Assembly (NCBI RefSeq): GCF_019279795.1
Contig: NC_056748.1
Location: 605,819,636-605,883,635 of the forward strand
Reading direction: 5' to 3'
Source of the DNA: Protopterus annectens
Taxonomy: Eukaryota > Chordata > Ceratodontiformes > Protopteridae
DNA: 64,000 bases
Under the pieces are notes generated by a model, which was given only the letters and a program-made list of their open reading frames with translations, made no database searches and was not told where the DNA came from. A program made the translations under genes and the position numbers. Shown here in pieces: positions 22,963-34,798 of this stretch (positions within the stretch are counted from its first letter, which is position 1; the number at the start of each line of letters is the position of its first letter).

Positions 22963-25820
22963 CATGAAAATTTCATCAAAATGCAAATTAAAGGTCATGC
23001 TGCTAAATGCTAGCCGTCTAAACATGAAACTGCACACATTGCAAACATTCTTAAACCTGGAAGATGCTGACATTTGTGCAGTCACAGAAACCTGGTTCAA
23101 GGCTACAGAGAGCACTCCAGCCATACCCGGTTACACATCCTATCATACATTCAGACCCTAAACTGTGGGCAGCAAAGCAAACGGAGATAGAGTTTCAATA
23201 TATATTAAAGACATATACACCTCCAGGCTGGTCAGTATGATGCACAGTAGACACTCCAGGTGCAGTTGACCATTGACAAGACCCCTTATTCAAATCATAG
23301 CTAGCTACAGACTCCCAGCTTTGACCCAATATGACCACTCCACCTATCTGGACCTCTTTGAATCTATCAGGATTCAACCTTTTACCCTGATCCTAGGTGA
23401 TTTTAACTGTTCAACCATAGATTCAAAGAACTACTCATGCCAAAACACAAATCCCCAGAGATTCCTTGGTTTCGTCAATGTAAATGCCTTGGACCAGTTG
23501 ATCGACACCCCCACAAGTGGTGATAATATCATGGACTTGAAATTAACCAACATGAGTAACCACTGCAGCATCCCTTCAGTTTCATCCTCCCTGATAAGAT
23601 CTGATCACAAAGTGGTCACTTTCAAAGTTACCATCTCCACCGACCCCCCACCTTGCTAGGGTCAAAAATGAAAACTTCTCCAAAGCTGATTACAGCCTGC
23701 TGAGGGAAGGTGTAAACAGCTTCACAGCCCCCTCCCCCTTCATAGGAATTGGCACAAATGTCCAAACCTACACCAAAGTACTATATGAGCATTTATATAG
23801 CTGCATGGAATCAGAATACCTGACAGGACAAAATCCCTCTCCTCAGGGAAGAGTAAACCTGTCTGGTGGATATCTGTAATAAATAAACTTTATAATAAAA
23901 GGAAATTATTGTTGTTCAGGGCCAAGAAGGAGCAGGTGCCTAATTGGAAGCAATCTCTCCTTAGCCTGAACAAGCAAATAAGAGCACTAGTGAAATACTC
24001 AGAAGCAGACTTTGAGTCCAAACTGGCCACATCCACTAAAGACAATCATAAGACCTTCTTCACATATGTCTGCAATCTCAAAAGAAGGACTCAGATCTGC
24101 TCACAACAGGTGGTCAAGGACACCACATACACAAATGCCATAGATATAGCCAACCTGCTGGCAGACAGGTTCAGCGAAAACTTCACCCCTCTTCCCCCCC
24201 CCCCTTCAGTAAATCAGGACATCCCCAGCATCTGCCCCCCCCCTTATCTCTAGGGAGCAAATCATCACTGCCTTCTCAAAGGCAAAAATTACAGCCTCCA
24301 TGGGACCTGATCACATCCTGCATCCTACATGAACTCAGGCTGGAACCTGCAGCACCTTTAGGCACCCTATTCAACCAAAACATGAGTACTGGCTTCATCC
24401 CAGCTGAGTGGAGGACAGCCACTGTCATCCCTTTGCACGAAGGTGGAGCATCCACCAATCCAGGAAATGATAGACCCATCAGACTAACTAGCTTTATCTC
24501 CAAGGCTATGGAACAGATTATCATGGACCTCATTAATAAGGACATTGGCAACCTCCAAACGGTCAATACTACACAGTTTGGTTTCGTCAAGGGGAGGTCA
24601 TGCCTGTTAAATTTGGTCAACTTCTTTGAGACAGTCACCAAAGCCATGAATGATGGGAAGACAGCGCACACTGTCTACCTTGACCTGGCCAAAGCCTTTG
24701 ATACTATTACCCACTTGGGTATGATAGATGAACTCTCTCAACTAGGCATCAATCCATATGTTACCAGATAGTTAACAAACTGGTTCACTGATAGAACCCA
24801 CCTAGTTAAAATAGGGGAAACTACCTCAAGCAGTAGACCCGTAACAAGCAGTGTACCCCAGGGATAAGTCTTAGGGCCTCTATTGTTTGCAATATACTTT
24901 TTTAGGATGCAGACCAAAACCAGTGGGCTATGGTTGACCAAGTTTGCAGATGACTGGAAGTTGGGCACTGTCATCAATTCCCCTAGTGATGTGGACATCC
25001 TCCAAGAGGGTCTCACCTAAACAAATGGCTGGTGCCAGAAACATGACCTCAAACTGAATGCCAAAAAATGCATCATGATCCCCTTTGGGGAGAGTAATGT
25101 CCACATAAATTATCACATTAATAACAAGGTCCTAAGCACACAATCAGTCGTGAGGGACTTGGGCACCCAGGTTGATAGCAAACTGACTTTTGATCACCAT
25201 ATTGCCTCCATTGTACAGAAAGCTTTCTTCATCTCATTCACCTCATTAGGAAGGGTATCTCATCCAGGGACAAGGAGGTCATAACATCCCTGTATCATTC
25301 CCTTATAAGACCCATTATTGAGTACAATGCTTCTTTCAGCATGTACCTCACAAAGCCCATACAGCAGCTGGAGGGACTACAAAGGTTCCTCACCAGGAGA
25401 ATCTGGGGCCTCAAACATCTACCCTACACTGATAGGCTAAAAGCCCTGTCCCTCTACTCAGTCTCATACAGATTCCTCAGAGGTGACCTCTGTCTGGCAT
25501 ACAAAGCAATCTCAGACCCCACCTTGATGGGACTGCTGCATATCTGCAAGTCAAGCTCCACTCAAGAAACCCATATGCATGACCTCAACCTGATCTGTTA
25601 CATCAATAAGACTTGTTGGCAGGACAGATTTGTGTCCCAGAGACTCCTCCTCCTTCTGTGGAATATACCCCCTCTCCATGTCAAGCAGAGTACCTCATTA
25701 ACTCTTTTAAGCACAACCTGAAAACTGTATGGGGAACAGAAAATACACCTGTGGGATTCCACCTACCTCCCTGCTGGTCAGGATCATTGGGTGCTGACTT
25801 GTCAGAACATGGGCTAATTT
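22963..25820 (+). pseudogene. CR1 ORF2 pseudogene: APE endonuclease and RT
   Basis: The N-terminal APE-type endonuclease is visible as ADICAVTETWF (about 23,065; catalytic Glu), LILGDFNCS (about 23,390; GDFN) and LIRSDHKVV (about 23,590; SDH), across one frameshift. The linker and RT follow: ICSQQ...ADRFSENF (24,080-24,185), RPIRLTSFISKAMEQII (about 24,475), FGFVKGRSCLLNLVNFFE (about 24,580), motif A YLDLAKAFDTI (about 24,680), motif B region SSVPQG (about 24,850), motif C FADDWK (about 24,945) and the C-terminal CWQDRFVSQR. The catalytic Asp pair survives. Several stops, e.g. at 24,769 and within motif B, inactivate it. Confidence 0.85.
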
Positions 25821-25884
25821 CTTGGCTAGGCTGGTAAGGACCTAATGGCAAATAGCCTAGTAATTTCCTATGATCCTATGAAGA

Positions 25885-28800
25885 TGTATCTGGGGGAACT
25901 AGAAGGGAAATATAACAAAAGAGGGTAGATTATTTTAAAAAATTAATGAAAATATTTATTATAGAAGATGTAAATTCAGTAGTAGGAACTGGACTAGACT
26001 ATACAGAAATTATGTTTCACAGAAACCTGTGCATTTAATTGCATTTAATTGAAAACTTCAGCTCACATCCTATTTCAGTATCATGTGTCAGTAACAACTA
26101 AGATAAAAATGCAGGGTAAGGAAGTAAAATGAGACACTGGCACTTCCCTACCTACCTGTTAAAAAGAAAGGAATTTATTGGGTAGTAGAAATTATTCAAC
26201 AGTTATTAGGGAAGATAGAAATTTCTTCATAAGTTATAGGTAGTGAGTGGGATAAAAAGAAAATGGATCTTAAAAATAGGGGAGAAATATAAGAAAAAGA
26301 GATGTGTTTAAAAATTAACAGACATTATTTAGAGTGTCTAACAAAGGCTTAAATATTGAAGAATAAGGGAAATCTCAAAGAAGAAGAGCCACAACTGCAG
26401 ATTGCTGAAGAGAATATAATGGGGAATCTGGATATGCATGAGTTTAGAAAGATAGCTGTTAAGCAACTTATTTTTGATAATAAATCCAGAGTGCAAAAAC
26501 TTTTAGCTTAAAGACTTAGGCAACAGAAAGTAGCAGCAGTTGTTGCCAAATTTAGGATGTCTATAAAAAGAAAAATAACCAGTTCCTTTAGCGTTACTAG
26601 AGATACTTTGGAAATTTTATGAACATTTATGTAACACAGAGAAATGTGGAAATCAAGAAAGAGCACAAATGAAAATATTTATAGAAGACTTCAGTTTGTC
26701 AAGGTAAGAGGTAGATGAAAAACAAAAGTTAACAGTTAATATAGGAGGAGATGATTTAAAAATGGTGATGTATAATCAATCTGCAGGAAAGTCTCCAGGA
26801 ATAGCTGGTATTCCTGTAGAAGTCTGGAAGCTAGAAGGGAGAAAGTGATGAAGATCTGGAAGGTTTTGACAGTATTTAAAAGGATAGGAAGCACCAACAT
26901 CATGGAAGAAAGCTGTGGTGGCTGTAATACCTAAAGATGGCAAAGACCACCCAGAATCAGCTTCATCTAGGCCCATTTCAGTTTTAAATCATGATTATAA
27001 AGTGTTTAGGTCTATAATGGCTAGAAGAATGGTAAAGGTGTCACCAAACTTGATAGATGTGGATCAGTATGGTTTTATGAGGGGATGGAAACGTTTGACA
27101 ACATCAGTAGAACAGTGATGATCCAAAGGGAAGCAGAACATAAGAAAAGTGGTGTTGGTGGTTCTTGATGCAGAGAAAGCATTTGATAGAGTTAGCTTGT
27201 AATTTTATGATTAGGGCAGTGGAAGCATTTGCTTTCTGTGATACAATAATAAGGTTAATTAGGAGGAAATATGGGAGATCAAAGGCAAAAATTAAAGTGG
27301 GAGGGTTCCTCTCCAACAAGATGTGTCTGAACAGAAGAACCAGGTAGGGGTGTCCTCTTTCCCCTTTGTTATTTACTTTATATTTAGAGCCAGTGGCAAA
27401 GAAAATAAGGGACTCAGAAAGTCAAGGATATAACTGGTATGATAGTCAAGAAAACTTAGCTTTATTTGCAGAGAATATAATTTTGTACCTGTTAAAACCA
27501 TGAAAGGACATCTTAGTGTTGTTGAACATTGTGACACAGTTTCAAGTCTTTTCTGGATATAAAATTAATGAAGAAAAGCAAAGGGTATAGAGTTAAACTA
27601 TGTACTCACACATGAATTAACAATACCCACATTTATGGGGACATTGATAAAATATTTAGGAGCGTGGAATAAAAAGGATTCCATTATAGCAACTAAAGAT
27701 ACGTGAGAAGAGACCAGCAAAAGATAATGCAAATATTGAGAAACTGGAAGCTCTTGTTTATGGATATGAATAGCAAGATACAAGAAATGAACATGTTTTA
27801 TAGTTCCTTTAGTTTTATATATAAATCAGGGATATTTTTATCAACCAGAGGAGAAGCTGTGGACAGTAAGTAATAAAGAATTTAATGAATTTTCTGGGCG
27901 GGGAAGAGAGCAGGGGTCAAGTGGAATAAGCTGATCTTTCCAATAGAATAATGTGGTTTAAGATTATCTGATTTGAAAGGATATTTTAGAGCTACACAGT
28001 TAAGACTAATATACATAACACAAGCAGAAGGTTATAATTCAAAATGGAAATGGATGATGATGAACTGGGGGGGGGGTCAAGAAATAAAGAGAGAAAGTAG
28101 GATTTTGGATGCAGACCCATACAGAATATTATATTAATAAAGGGAGCAGAAAGTATTCTAAGAACTAGGCTAACACAAAAGTGGCGAAAGGATATTTGCC
28201 AATAGGGATGACTGCAAGTAGGGGTACAGAAAATAGGTAAAAGGGATTTGGAATTTACTGGAGAAAATTGGCAAAGGAACCAAGATATTGGGAGTAAATA
28301 ACTAGAGAGGGAAAGGTAGTAGAATGGGAAGAGGCCAAGAAGACATTTGGACTACAGGCTAGAGACTGCCTTCACTAGCAGGTACTGTTATCAGGGTATA
28401 GGCAAATAATAAGGGATAAGGGAATCATAAGTGAAGCACCTACTTCAGTAGAGTTTTTAGATGAATCTACAAGGAAACAATGGGAGGACATATATATGAC
28501 TCCCAAATATCCAACAAAGTCTAGAAGATTTAGGATTTTTTTCTTGGAAGTATTTGCATAGTTACTTTATACCCCAAGAAGATTCGAAAGAATTTTTCCT
28601 CAGGTAGATTCAAATGTTGTAGGTATAATGGGGAAAAAAAGTAACTGGGAACATATGTTTTGGGAGAGTAATGAGTTAACAGACTTGAAAAATTCACTAC
28701 AGAGTACTCTTTCAGAACTGTTGAGTGAACATTTAGGTGTAATTTAGGAAAATAATTTTTTGAGATGGGATACTGGATCTGAATTGCCTAGACATAGTAA

Positions 28801-28930
28801 GGCCTTGTTAAGTTTAATTCTAGTGGCTGCCAAAAAACAGCTACTAGAAAATGGAAATGAAAGTCTAAACCAAGTGTACTTGAAGTGTCGAATATTGTAA
28901 CAGATACAGAAATGGAAGTAAGAAGGAGCA
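25885..28930 (+). pseudogene. L1 ORF2 pseudogene, RT and C-terminal part
   Basis: Reading resumes after the CR1. Recognisable RT blocks are VAVIPKDGKD (about 26,918), SRPISVLNHDYKVF (about 26,968), DVDQYGFMRG (about 27,058), and motif A VLVVLDAEKAFDRV (about 27,150), whose LDAEKAFD is diagnostic for L1-clade RT. The C-terminal part around 28,550-28,840 reads RRFERIFPQV, then NWEHMFWES and LLSLILVAAKKQL. That corresponds to the Cys/Trp-rich C-terminal region, but the Cys residues are lost. Dozens of disablements. Confidence 0.7.
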
Positions 28931-29070
28931 AATTACATAGAAAAAAATGTAATTATGGGAACAATACATGAAAAATAATGTTTTGGAAGAGGAGGAGGAG
29001 TGAGGTTTAAGGCAAGAAGTGAGCAATTTATGTAATACTGTATTGATGAAAATTATACAAAAGAATGCAT

Positions 29071-29769
29071 GTGATATATAATGTTTATAAATGGAAACAT
29101 TAATATGGTCTGTTTTCTCTTATATAAATGTATGTCTGCTCGTGTCTTATGTTCCTTAAAAGTGTTAAAAAGGCAGACCCCTACAGTTTATTTTGAAAAG
29201 TCCCTGCAGAAAGTTTTGTTAACAAGATGTCATCCTATTGTGTGGTGTACACAAAAGAAGGGTGGGTGATGGTCTTAGTTATCAAAGAATATGGCCTTGT
29301 GAAGCAAAGGTAGTTTAGCCATGAAACAGTAGTTTTGTGGAGTGTGGTTTAGCAAAGAAGAGAAAACCTGGAATAACTTGAAACAGCCTGGAGATTTTCT
29401 GCTAAAAACTGAGACAGAAGGAAGTACCCTAAGGCTACAGCAGAACTGGTATAAGAGACTGTGGAATTTTTATTTCTTTGTTTTCTCAAAAAACAGAGTC
29501 TGCACCATTATTTAAAACCACATGATTTAATTGAGTAGTATCATCTGCTGCCTTATTTGATGGTACAGTACATGTATATTGCACTTTGTGTGCGTGTCTC
29601 TCTGAATTGTCAGTGGATGAAATTAACACTTTCAAAGAACACTTAGAAAGGAAGTCAACTGCCATCTGAAGGAGCAGTGTAACTGTCACCCAAAGTACTT
29701 CATTATTTACATTTCTCTTAGTCTTTTGAAACAGATTTTAAAAATGGCCAGGAATAATATCAAAGCTGA
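29071..29769. other. Unassigned sequence
   Basis: Possibly the 3' UTR of the L1, followed by unidentified DNA. No motif seen. Confidence 0.35.
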
Positions 29770-29850
29770 TTTTTTTTTTTTGGATTGGATGTCTTGAATG
29801 CCACAATACAGCCCCTAACTCAGGCTTTAAAAATCCCTTGATTCTTTACC
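29770..29850 (+). mobile_element. Short gypsy integrase fragment
   Basis: CACAATACAGCCCCTAACTC with its surroundings aligns by eye with 19,010-19,080, where the same DNA encodes the CQRTAPNPDFKHPLIP segment of gypsy integrase. Only about 80 bp can be followed. Confidence 0.5.
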
Positions 29851-30099
29851 AGCTATACAGTAGATGTTGTTTTAATTTATTCTTTAGTACAGTAAGTGAC
29901 TGTTGAATGTGTTGATGCTTGTTTTGGTCTTATCTGCACATTTTTCTATATGGTCACAATTTCTGATGGATAGCATGAGAGATATTGCTCAGAATGTTAA
30001 ATATAGTTGCATAAGATTCTTAATAATCAAATGGTTCCTTCAGAAGGTTTTTCCTGCATCTAGTACTTTTCAATTTGTTTGTCTTGAATATATTGGACT

Positions 30100-30360
30100 G
30101 AACAGGGTACAGGTTCCTCCTCTTTGCTGATGACACAAAGCTGGATGCAATAGTTAGTGATGGGAGAAGAGTCTGACAAAGGATTTAGAAAGGCTGAATC
30201 CATGTGTTGAAAGGTGATATATGAGGTTGGAGTAAAAAAATGCAAAGTACTGCATTTAGGTCACATCAGCCTTGGTAGAAAGCATCTGCCTGGAAAAGTG
30301 GAATTAAAGGGAATGAAGCAAGGAAATAAACTGGAGGTATTGAACACACTTAGGCTGCCC
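30100..30360 (+). mobile_element. CR1-type LINE fragment, RT motif C region
   Basis: A shifted frame from 30,117 reads LFADDTKLDAIV, and farther on KCKVLHLG (about 30,239-30,262). FADDTKL is RT motif C, and KCKV.HLG is the block that follows it in CR1-type elements. The subfamily differs from the young CR1s here (which have KKCI...F). Both ends are lost. Confidence 0.7.
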
Positions 30361-31002
30361 AAAGCCTAACCAGTACATTTCTATTCATTTCATACTGGGT
30401 TACCTGTAGCTTGCCACTATATTATTTCCTGAAATGTCATAACATTTATGAGATGCTTAGTTCTTACTTATGAACCTATAAAGAAGTTTACCTGGTTATG
30501 AATAGCTACCTTTTGGTAAAGTCAATCCACGTAAGCCATTTGGTCTTATAGTTCTAATTCGCAAGGGGTGTTGATTTTTTGGAAGAGTCTAGGTAAATTT
30601 AATAATTTTTAAATGGAACTCAAGCAACAGCCATCATCTGAGACACAAAATGCGTGTCCTTTGGTGTCTGCCATGACAAGATTTGGGAAACAATATTTAC
30701 CTAATCAACTTAAAAATTACAAGGGACGAGATACCATGTTTAGCACAGCAGCATAAACCTAGTACTGTTGAGACAAACATAACCTTTATACAAAAGTTTC
30801 TTATTTTTCCTCCACGCATGCTCTATGTAAATTGTAAGGGCTAGATAACAGAATGATTTTACAGTTATAAAACTGTACTGTTACAATATGGGAATTATTA
30901 TATTTTTCTTCTTAGGGAACACAATGATCTTACTATTTCTTTACTTTCATCTGATTATGAATGGGATATTCATTAAGTTTCTGTAGTTTTTTTGTAGTAT
31001 GT
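30361..31002. other. Unassigned sequence
   Basis: No recognised feature. Confidence 0.35.
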
Positions 31003-31318
31003 GGCCATGGTGGTGCAGCAGTTAGTGTTGCCGCCTCACAGCAAGAGGTTCTCTGGTTCGATTCTCGGTTGGGGTGCCTTCTCTGCGGATTCTGCATGTC
31101 CTCCCTGTGGTCGCGTGGGTTTCCTCTGGGTGTTCTGGTTTCCTCCCACATCCCAAAGACATGCAGTAGGTGGATTGGACACTCAAAATTAGCCCTAGGT
31201 GTGAGTGTGTGCCTTCTGTGGAAGGTTGGGACACCGTAAAACTCCACTGCCAGTCATGAGCAGACAGATGATCCGTTATGGCGACCCCTAACCAGGAAAA
31301 GCCGAAAGAAGAAAAATA
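31003..31318 (+). mobile_element. tRNA-derived SINE (fish/vertebrate GGTGGTGCAG type)
   Basis: The head GGTGGTGCAGCAGTTAGTG (31,010-31,028) resembles the RNA polymerase III A box, and GGTTCGATTC (about 31,055-31,064) is a nearly perfect B box. The body has the TTTCCTC...GTTTCCTCCCACAT...CCAAAGACATGCAG string common in fish SINEs, and the 3' end reads GGCGACCCCTAACCAGGAAA then GCCGAAAGAAGAAAAA. Length is about 315 bp. The non-coding transcript would rely on a LINE for retroposition. Open frames of up to 104 codons across it on both strands are not genes. Confidence 0.85.
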
Positions 31319-31568
31319 TTTTCTGTAGTACCCAATTCCACTTGTGAGAAGAATATAAGGTCAGCAGCATAGGCTTTGTCCAGTGTTTGTATTAATTTTA
31401 GGAGATTCTCGTGATGATGTATTTAGGACACCCAACAGCAATTTGATAAATATTCAGAATAGTAAGGAAGCTAACAGGCAATCCTATCTGGAATCATTAA
31501 TTTGGTCAATCTTCTTTTTCTGTATTTGGTACTTTATAACTATCACTTGCACTCAGATATGTTGGTAT

Positions 31569-31729
31569 AAAACTCTAAAAATATGATATAATATGACTTA
31601 GATCATTGGTCTATTTTTCACCCGTTCATAGTTTCCCATATATTGGCAAAAATCTCTAATGATATGATATAACATGACTTAGATCCTTGGACATTTTCTG
31701 TTTGTTCATAGTTTTCCATAGCTTGGTCT
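31569..31729 (+). repeat. 80-bp tandem duplication, two copies
   Basis: Two head-to-tail units share TGATATAA.ATGACTTAGAT, a GTTCATAGTTT.CCATA block and TTGG (31,569-31,648 and 31,649-31,729). Roughly 80% identity by eye. Confidence 0.8.
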
Positions 31730-31790
31730 TCTCTACCTAGTCAAAGCCAGAGGTAAAATTTGTAGGAAACCTGTATAGTCTTCCTTTCTA

Positions 31791-31792
<2 letters not shown>

Positions 31793-31834
<42 letters not shown>

Positions 31835-31844
31835 GTATATATAT
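31793..31844 (+). repeat. (AC)n(TA)n microsatellite
   Basis: About 32 bp of AC, then a TA tract. Confidence 0.95.
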
Positions 31845-32400
31845 GGATCTACTTTGATATGTTGAATTCCCAAAATATCCAATAACAGTTTTGCAAGATG
31901 AAAATTGTGAACTGCTAAAACACTGAACTACCAGTTTTAACCAGGGCAAGTAAATGCACTCAAAGTTCAAAGAATACACACCACACTACACAGAACCCAC
32001 CTAGGTGGTGGGCTATGCCACCCATATCCCCCAGTATTTATAAACACACGTATAAATATATATATGTGTGTCCAGATTGGTTAGCAATTGCTGGTCGACA
32101 GGCAGAAGTGCAGTAATTTTTGGTTGATGTCTGGTTTAGGGATATGTGTGTGTTTGCAAATGTGTGTCAGTTAGAGTTAGAGTAATGATTAGGTAAGGGG
32201 ACAGATTAAGTGTGTGTGATAATGAGTGGTTAGGGTTAAGGTTACGTTTGGAGACAGATTTTCTGTGTGAGTTTGTGCATGTGTTTGTATGTGAGTGTGG
32301 TGAGTATCTGAGTTGTCTTGTGTTTTCGTAACTTTATGGGAAAGGTTTTTTTTTTAATTTAAGATGCATGTTAGGGTAAGGGGCAAGTTAGCATGAACCA
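31845..32400 (+). repeat. Degenerate MITE core and GTTAGGG-type repeat
   Basis: At 31,999-32,045 the blocks GTGGTGGGCTATGCCACCC, ATATCCCCCAGTATTTATAA align with the complement of the MITE core at 44.5 kb (GGGGGGCTGCACCCCC...CCCCCTACTTACATATAC). At 32,330-32,395 a TGGGAAAGG...GTTAGGGTAAGGGGCA block resembles the repeat at 17.5 kb. Element limits are not visible. Confidence 0.4.
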
Positions 32401-32754
32401 GATATTTTATTATTATTTAACCTATTTATAACTTGAACTATGTCTTATACAGATATATATTCTCTGAAAGGGGCATCATAGCTTTCCCAAGTGGTATTAA
32501 CATTTCCATCTTGACATAAATACCTAGCATGACTTTAGTATGTATACAAAGAATAATAGTAATGGAATCCCAAACCCATATCTGGTTATATTTCTTTCCA
32601 ACACAAGACCAAAATCATCTTCAATTACCTCTTTTGAAATAATTTTCAATACTATCCTATAATCTTTTATTGTAGTCACGCTGTAGCTACAATAAATACT
32701 GTCTAGCTGTTCCTATACTTTATATACGACTGCCAGCTGAAGATGTTATGCAAT

Positions 32755-33030
32755 TTGTGACAAACACAAGGTCCAAAGTTTGATTCTCAGCTTTGGTCAC
32801 TGTATGATTATTGACTAGGTATGTAATAGTCTGCATCTTGGTTGCCTAGTGTTTTCCTATGTACATATTAAATATTGAAAATTTGAGGTTTGGTTTGGCA
32901 TAATGATTAAAGTGTGTTCCTCACAGACACAAAGTACAGGTTTGAGTCTCACCTTTGGTCACTGTCAGGTTATTGACAAGGTGTGTAAAAATCTGCAGAC
33001 TGAATACCTAGTATTTACATATGAACCTAT
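32755..33030 (+). mobile_element. Tandem pair of a tRNA-derived SINE with CR1-like tail
   Basis: Two related units. The right one (32,885-33,028) has an A-box-like TGGCATAATGATTAAAG (32,897-32,913), a B-box-like GGTTTGAGTCTC (32,939-32,950), then CTTTGGTCACTGT...TTATTGAC and a tail ACCTAGTATTTACATATGAA. The left one lacks the head, starting around 32,755 with ACAAGGTCCAAAG, and ends TTGCCTAGTGTTTTCCTATG (about 32,843-32,862). That tail matches the CR1 3' end at 25,850 (AGCCTAGTAATTTCCTATGA). A CR1-mobilised SINE is the simplest reading. A head-only relative lies at 57,268-57,345. Confidence 0.7.
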
Positions 33031-33239
33031 GTCCGCAGTATTCAGTTTAACATAGTCTTAGAATTGTTTGATATGTACGTTATACAATCTGGGAAAATAA
33101 GTGTGCCTCACTTCAACTTTCCAGTAGACTGTCAGTAACTCAGGTAGTATTTTTAAATAGCTGAAATATTGAAGGAACTATGGAGATCCAAACCTATGAA
33201 GTTCAGATGTTTTCTATCAACTTACTTATGTGTGTTACC

Positions 33240-33315
33240 TCTAGCCCTAACACTACTTCTGTCCCTAACTCCAACTCTACTCATTATGTTAGTAAAAACC
33301 CTTTCCCTAACAGAA
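33240..33315 (-). repeat. GTTAGGG-rich interspersed repeat, copy 2
   Basis: On the complement it reads CTGTTAGGGAAAGGGTTTTT, then a GTTGGAGTTAGGGACAG block. It aligns along about 75 bp with 17,514-17,590. Confidence 0.6.
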
Positions 33316-33329
33316 CCACTAAACAAAAC

Positions 33330-33351
33330 ACACACAGTCATGCAGACATGT

Positions 33352-33416
<65 letters not shown>

Positions 33417-33429
33417 CATGCAGACATGT

Positions 33430-33508
<79 letters not shown>
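33330..33508 (+). repeat. (CA)n microsatellite with internal flank duplication
   Basis: Two CA tracts of about 60 and 76 bp. The unit AGTCATGCAGACATGTGCAC occurs before each tract (33,336 and 33,413), so the array and its left flank have been duplicated as one piece. Confidence 0.95.
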
Positions 33509-33510
<2 letters not shown>

Positions 33511-33759
33511 TGCATCACTACTAAAGCATACAACAAAATCTGTCCCCTTTTTTAGCCCCCTTACTCTATTCTTAACCTATGAACACTCACACATACACAC
33601 CAAGTACTATAACGTGATCTTGCACACAGTGCTAGATGCAATACAAGGTGACCTAAGCAGCTGTATGATGATTAGGTGGATAACTATCTGGCATAGAAAT
33701 AGAACTTAGACATTAAGAGCTGGAGGGTGCATCTTCTGAGAGCATGACCAATGGAGTTG
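33509..33759. other. Unassigned sequence
   Basis: No recognised feature. Confidence 0.35.
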
Positions 33760-34798
33760 TGCATGAATATGTGTTGTGGCTTCTGCTGTTTATCATCTAC
33801 TTCTCAGATTAACACTTATCAAATGAGAATCTTTGGTTAACAAAATTTGTGGATGATTGTAAGCTGGGACTTGTCTTCAAGTCCTGCTCTGACATACATG
33901 CACTCTAGCAGGAGCTTATACTTTCCAGTAGATGGTGTACTAAAAATGAGCTCAAGATCAAAGCCTAATGCTACAATGTTGTCCTTTTTTGATGTTTGAG
34001 CTGATGCTCAATGTCAAAAATGTAACATTGTAGCATTTGATAAGTATCCCATAGCTGCAGCACACAACTTCAAAAAGAGAAGATCATGAGAGACATAGGC
34101 ACTTGGGTGGATTTTAAATTTGACCATGGCATTGCAGCAGTGGTTAGGAAAGTCTTTCACCTTGTACAGCTGAGAGTAAAAGATATTTCTTCCAGATAAA
34201 AAAAAATCCTCACCTTCTTGTGTTTCTCGTTGATTAGATGCATCATTGAGTATAACTCCCCTTTTGGGATATACTTTAATAAGAATATTAAGCAATTGGA
34301 AGTATCTCAGAAGTCTTTAACTAAAATGATCGGGGACTAAAATATCCGAACTACAAAGAAAGACTGAAGGCTTTATATCTGTATTCAGTTTAATATAGAT
34401 ACCATATAGGTGATCTGTGCCTTGCATATAGGGCTATAAAAGATACAGTAGTCCGGTAACTTTTTTTGCCTCAATAAATCAAATAGTCCAGCTAACACTA
34501 GGGCTAGGTGTCTAAATCTATACCCAACAAATAAATAAGAAAAATATGAGGGATAGATTTGCCAAGCATTACCTACCCCTTCTCTGGAACAAACTTCCTT
34601 TCCAAGTTAAGCATTGAGACATATTTTCTGCCTTTAAAGAGGATCTGGTCAACTGGATAAGTGTTCATAAATTCATCCATATTATGACTGGCTTGGTGAT
34701 CCTTGAAAAGAGGCAGGCCTAAGGGCAGGTACTGACAGTGCAGATATGGCCTCATGGCTCAGTTGCCTTGTAACTCTTATGATATTATGATATGCCTA
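33760..34798 (+). mobile_element. CR1-type LINE 3' fragment
   Basis: Shifted frames give the post-motif-C region (FVDDCKLG-like at 33,850-33,875), the WALGWILNL..ALQQWLGKSF region (34,095-34,160; compare DLGTQVDSKLTFDHHIASIV in other copies) and the C-terminal DRFAKHYLPLLWNKLPFQVK (about 34,554-34,610). The end near 34,770-34,798 has TTATGATATTATGATATG, a decayed version of the 8-bp terminal repeat. This copy is more diverged than the others. Confidence 0.8.

Larger units (their letters stand above)
22386..25884 (+). mobile_element. Near-complete CR1-type LINE inserted in L1
   Basis: A 3.5-kb CR1-type element with a 5' segment, an esterase-like ORF1 (about 22,450-22,920), an APE/RT ORF2 (about 22,963-25,820), and a 3' end GCCTAGTAATTTCC followed by two CCTATGA-type 8-bp units (25,853-25,880). 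It lies inside L1 ORF2 in the same orientation, so it is younger than the L1. It has many stops and frameshifts but keeps nearly the full domain order. Boundaries are taken from where the L1-like reading stops and resumes, accurate to perhaps 10-20 bp. Confidence 0.85.
19363..29070 (+). mobile_element. Decayed L1-clade LINE, long copy split by CR1
   Basis: An L1 element running 5' to 3' on this strand. A putative 5' end containing CCAAGATGGC (19,373-19,382) is followed by ORF1 remains (19.5-20.3 kb), an inter-ORF region, an ORF2 endonuclease start (21.92 kb), and RT and C-terminal remains to about 29.0 kb. An almost complete CR1 sits in ORF2 at about 22,386-25,884. Without it the L1 is about 6.2 kb, close to a full-length L1. 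Frameshifts and stops occur throughout, so this is an old copy. No target duplication or poly-A tail was recognised; the 3' limit is approximate. Confidence 0.75.

Noticed and set aside
31001-31247. Protein-coding frames of 60-100 codons on both strands
   Set aside because: The block is a tRNA-derived SINE with pol III boxes; the frames are incidental.
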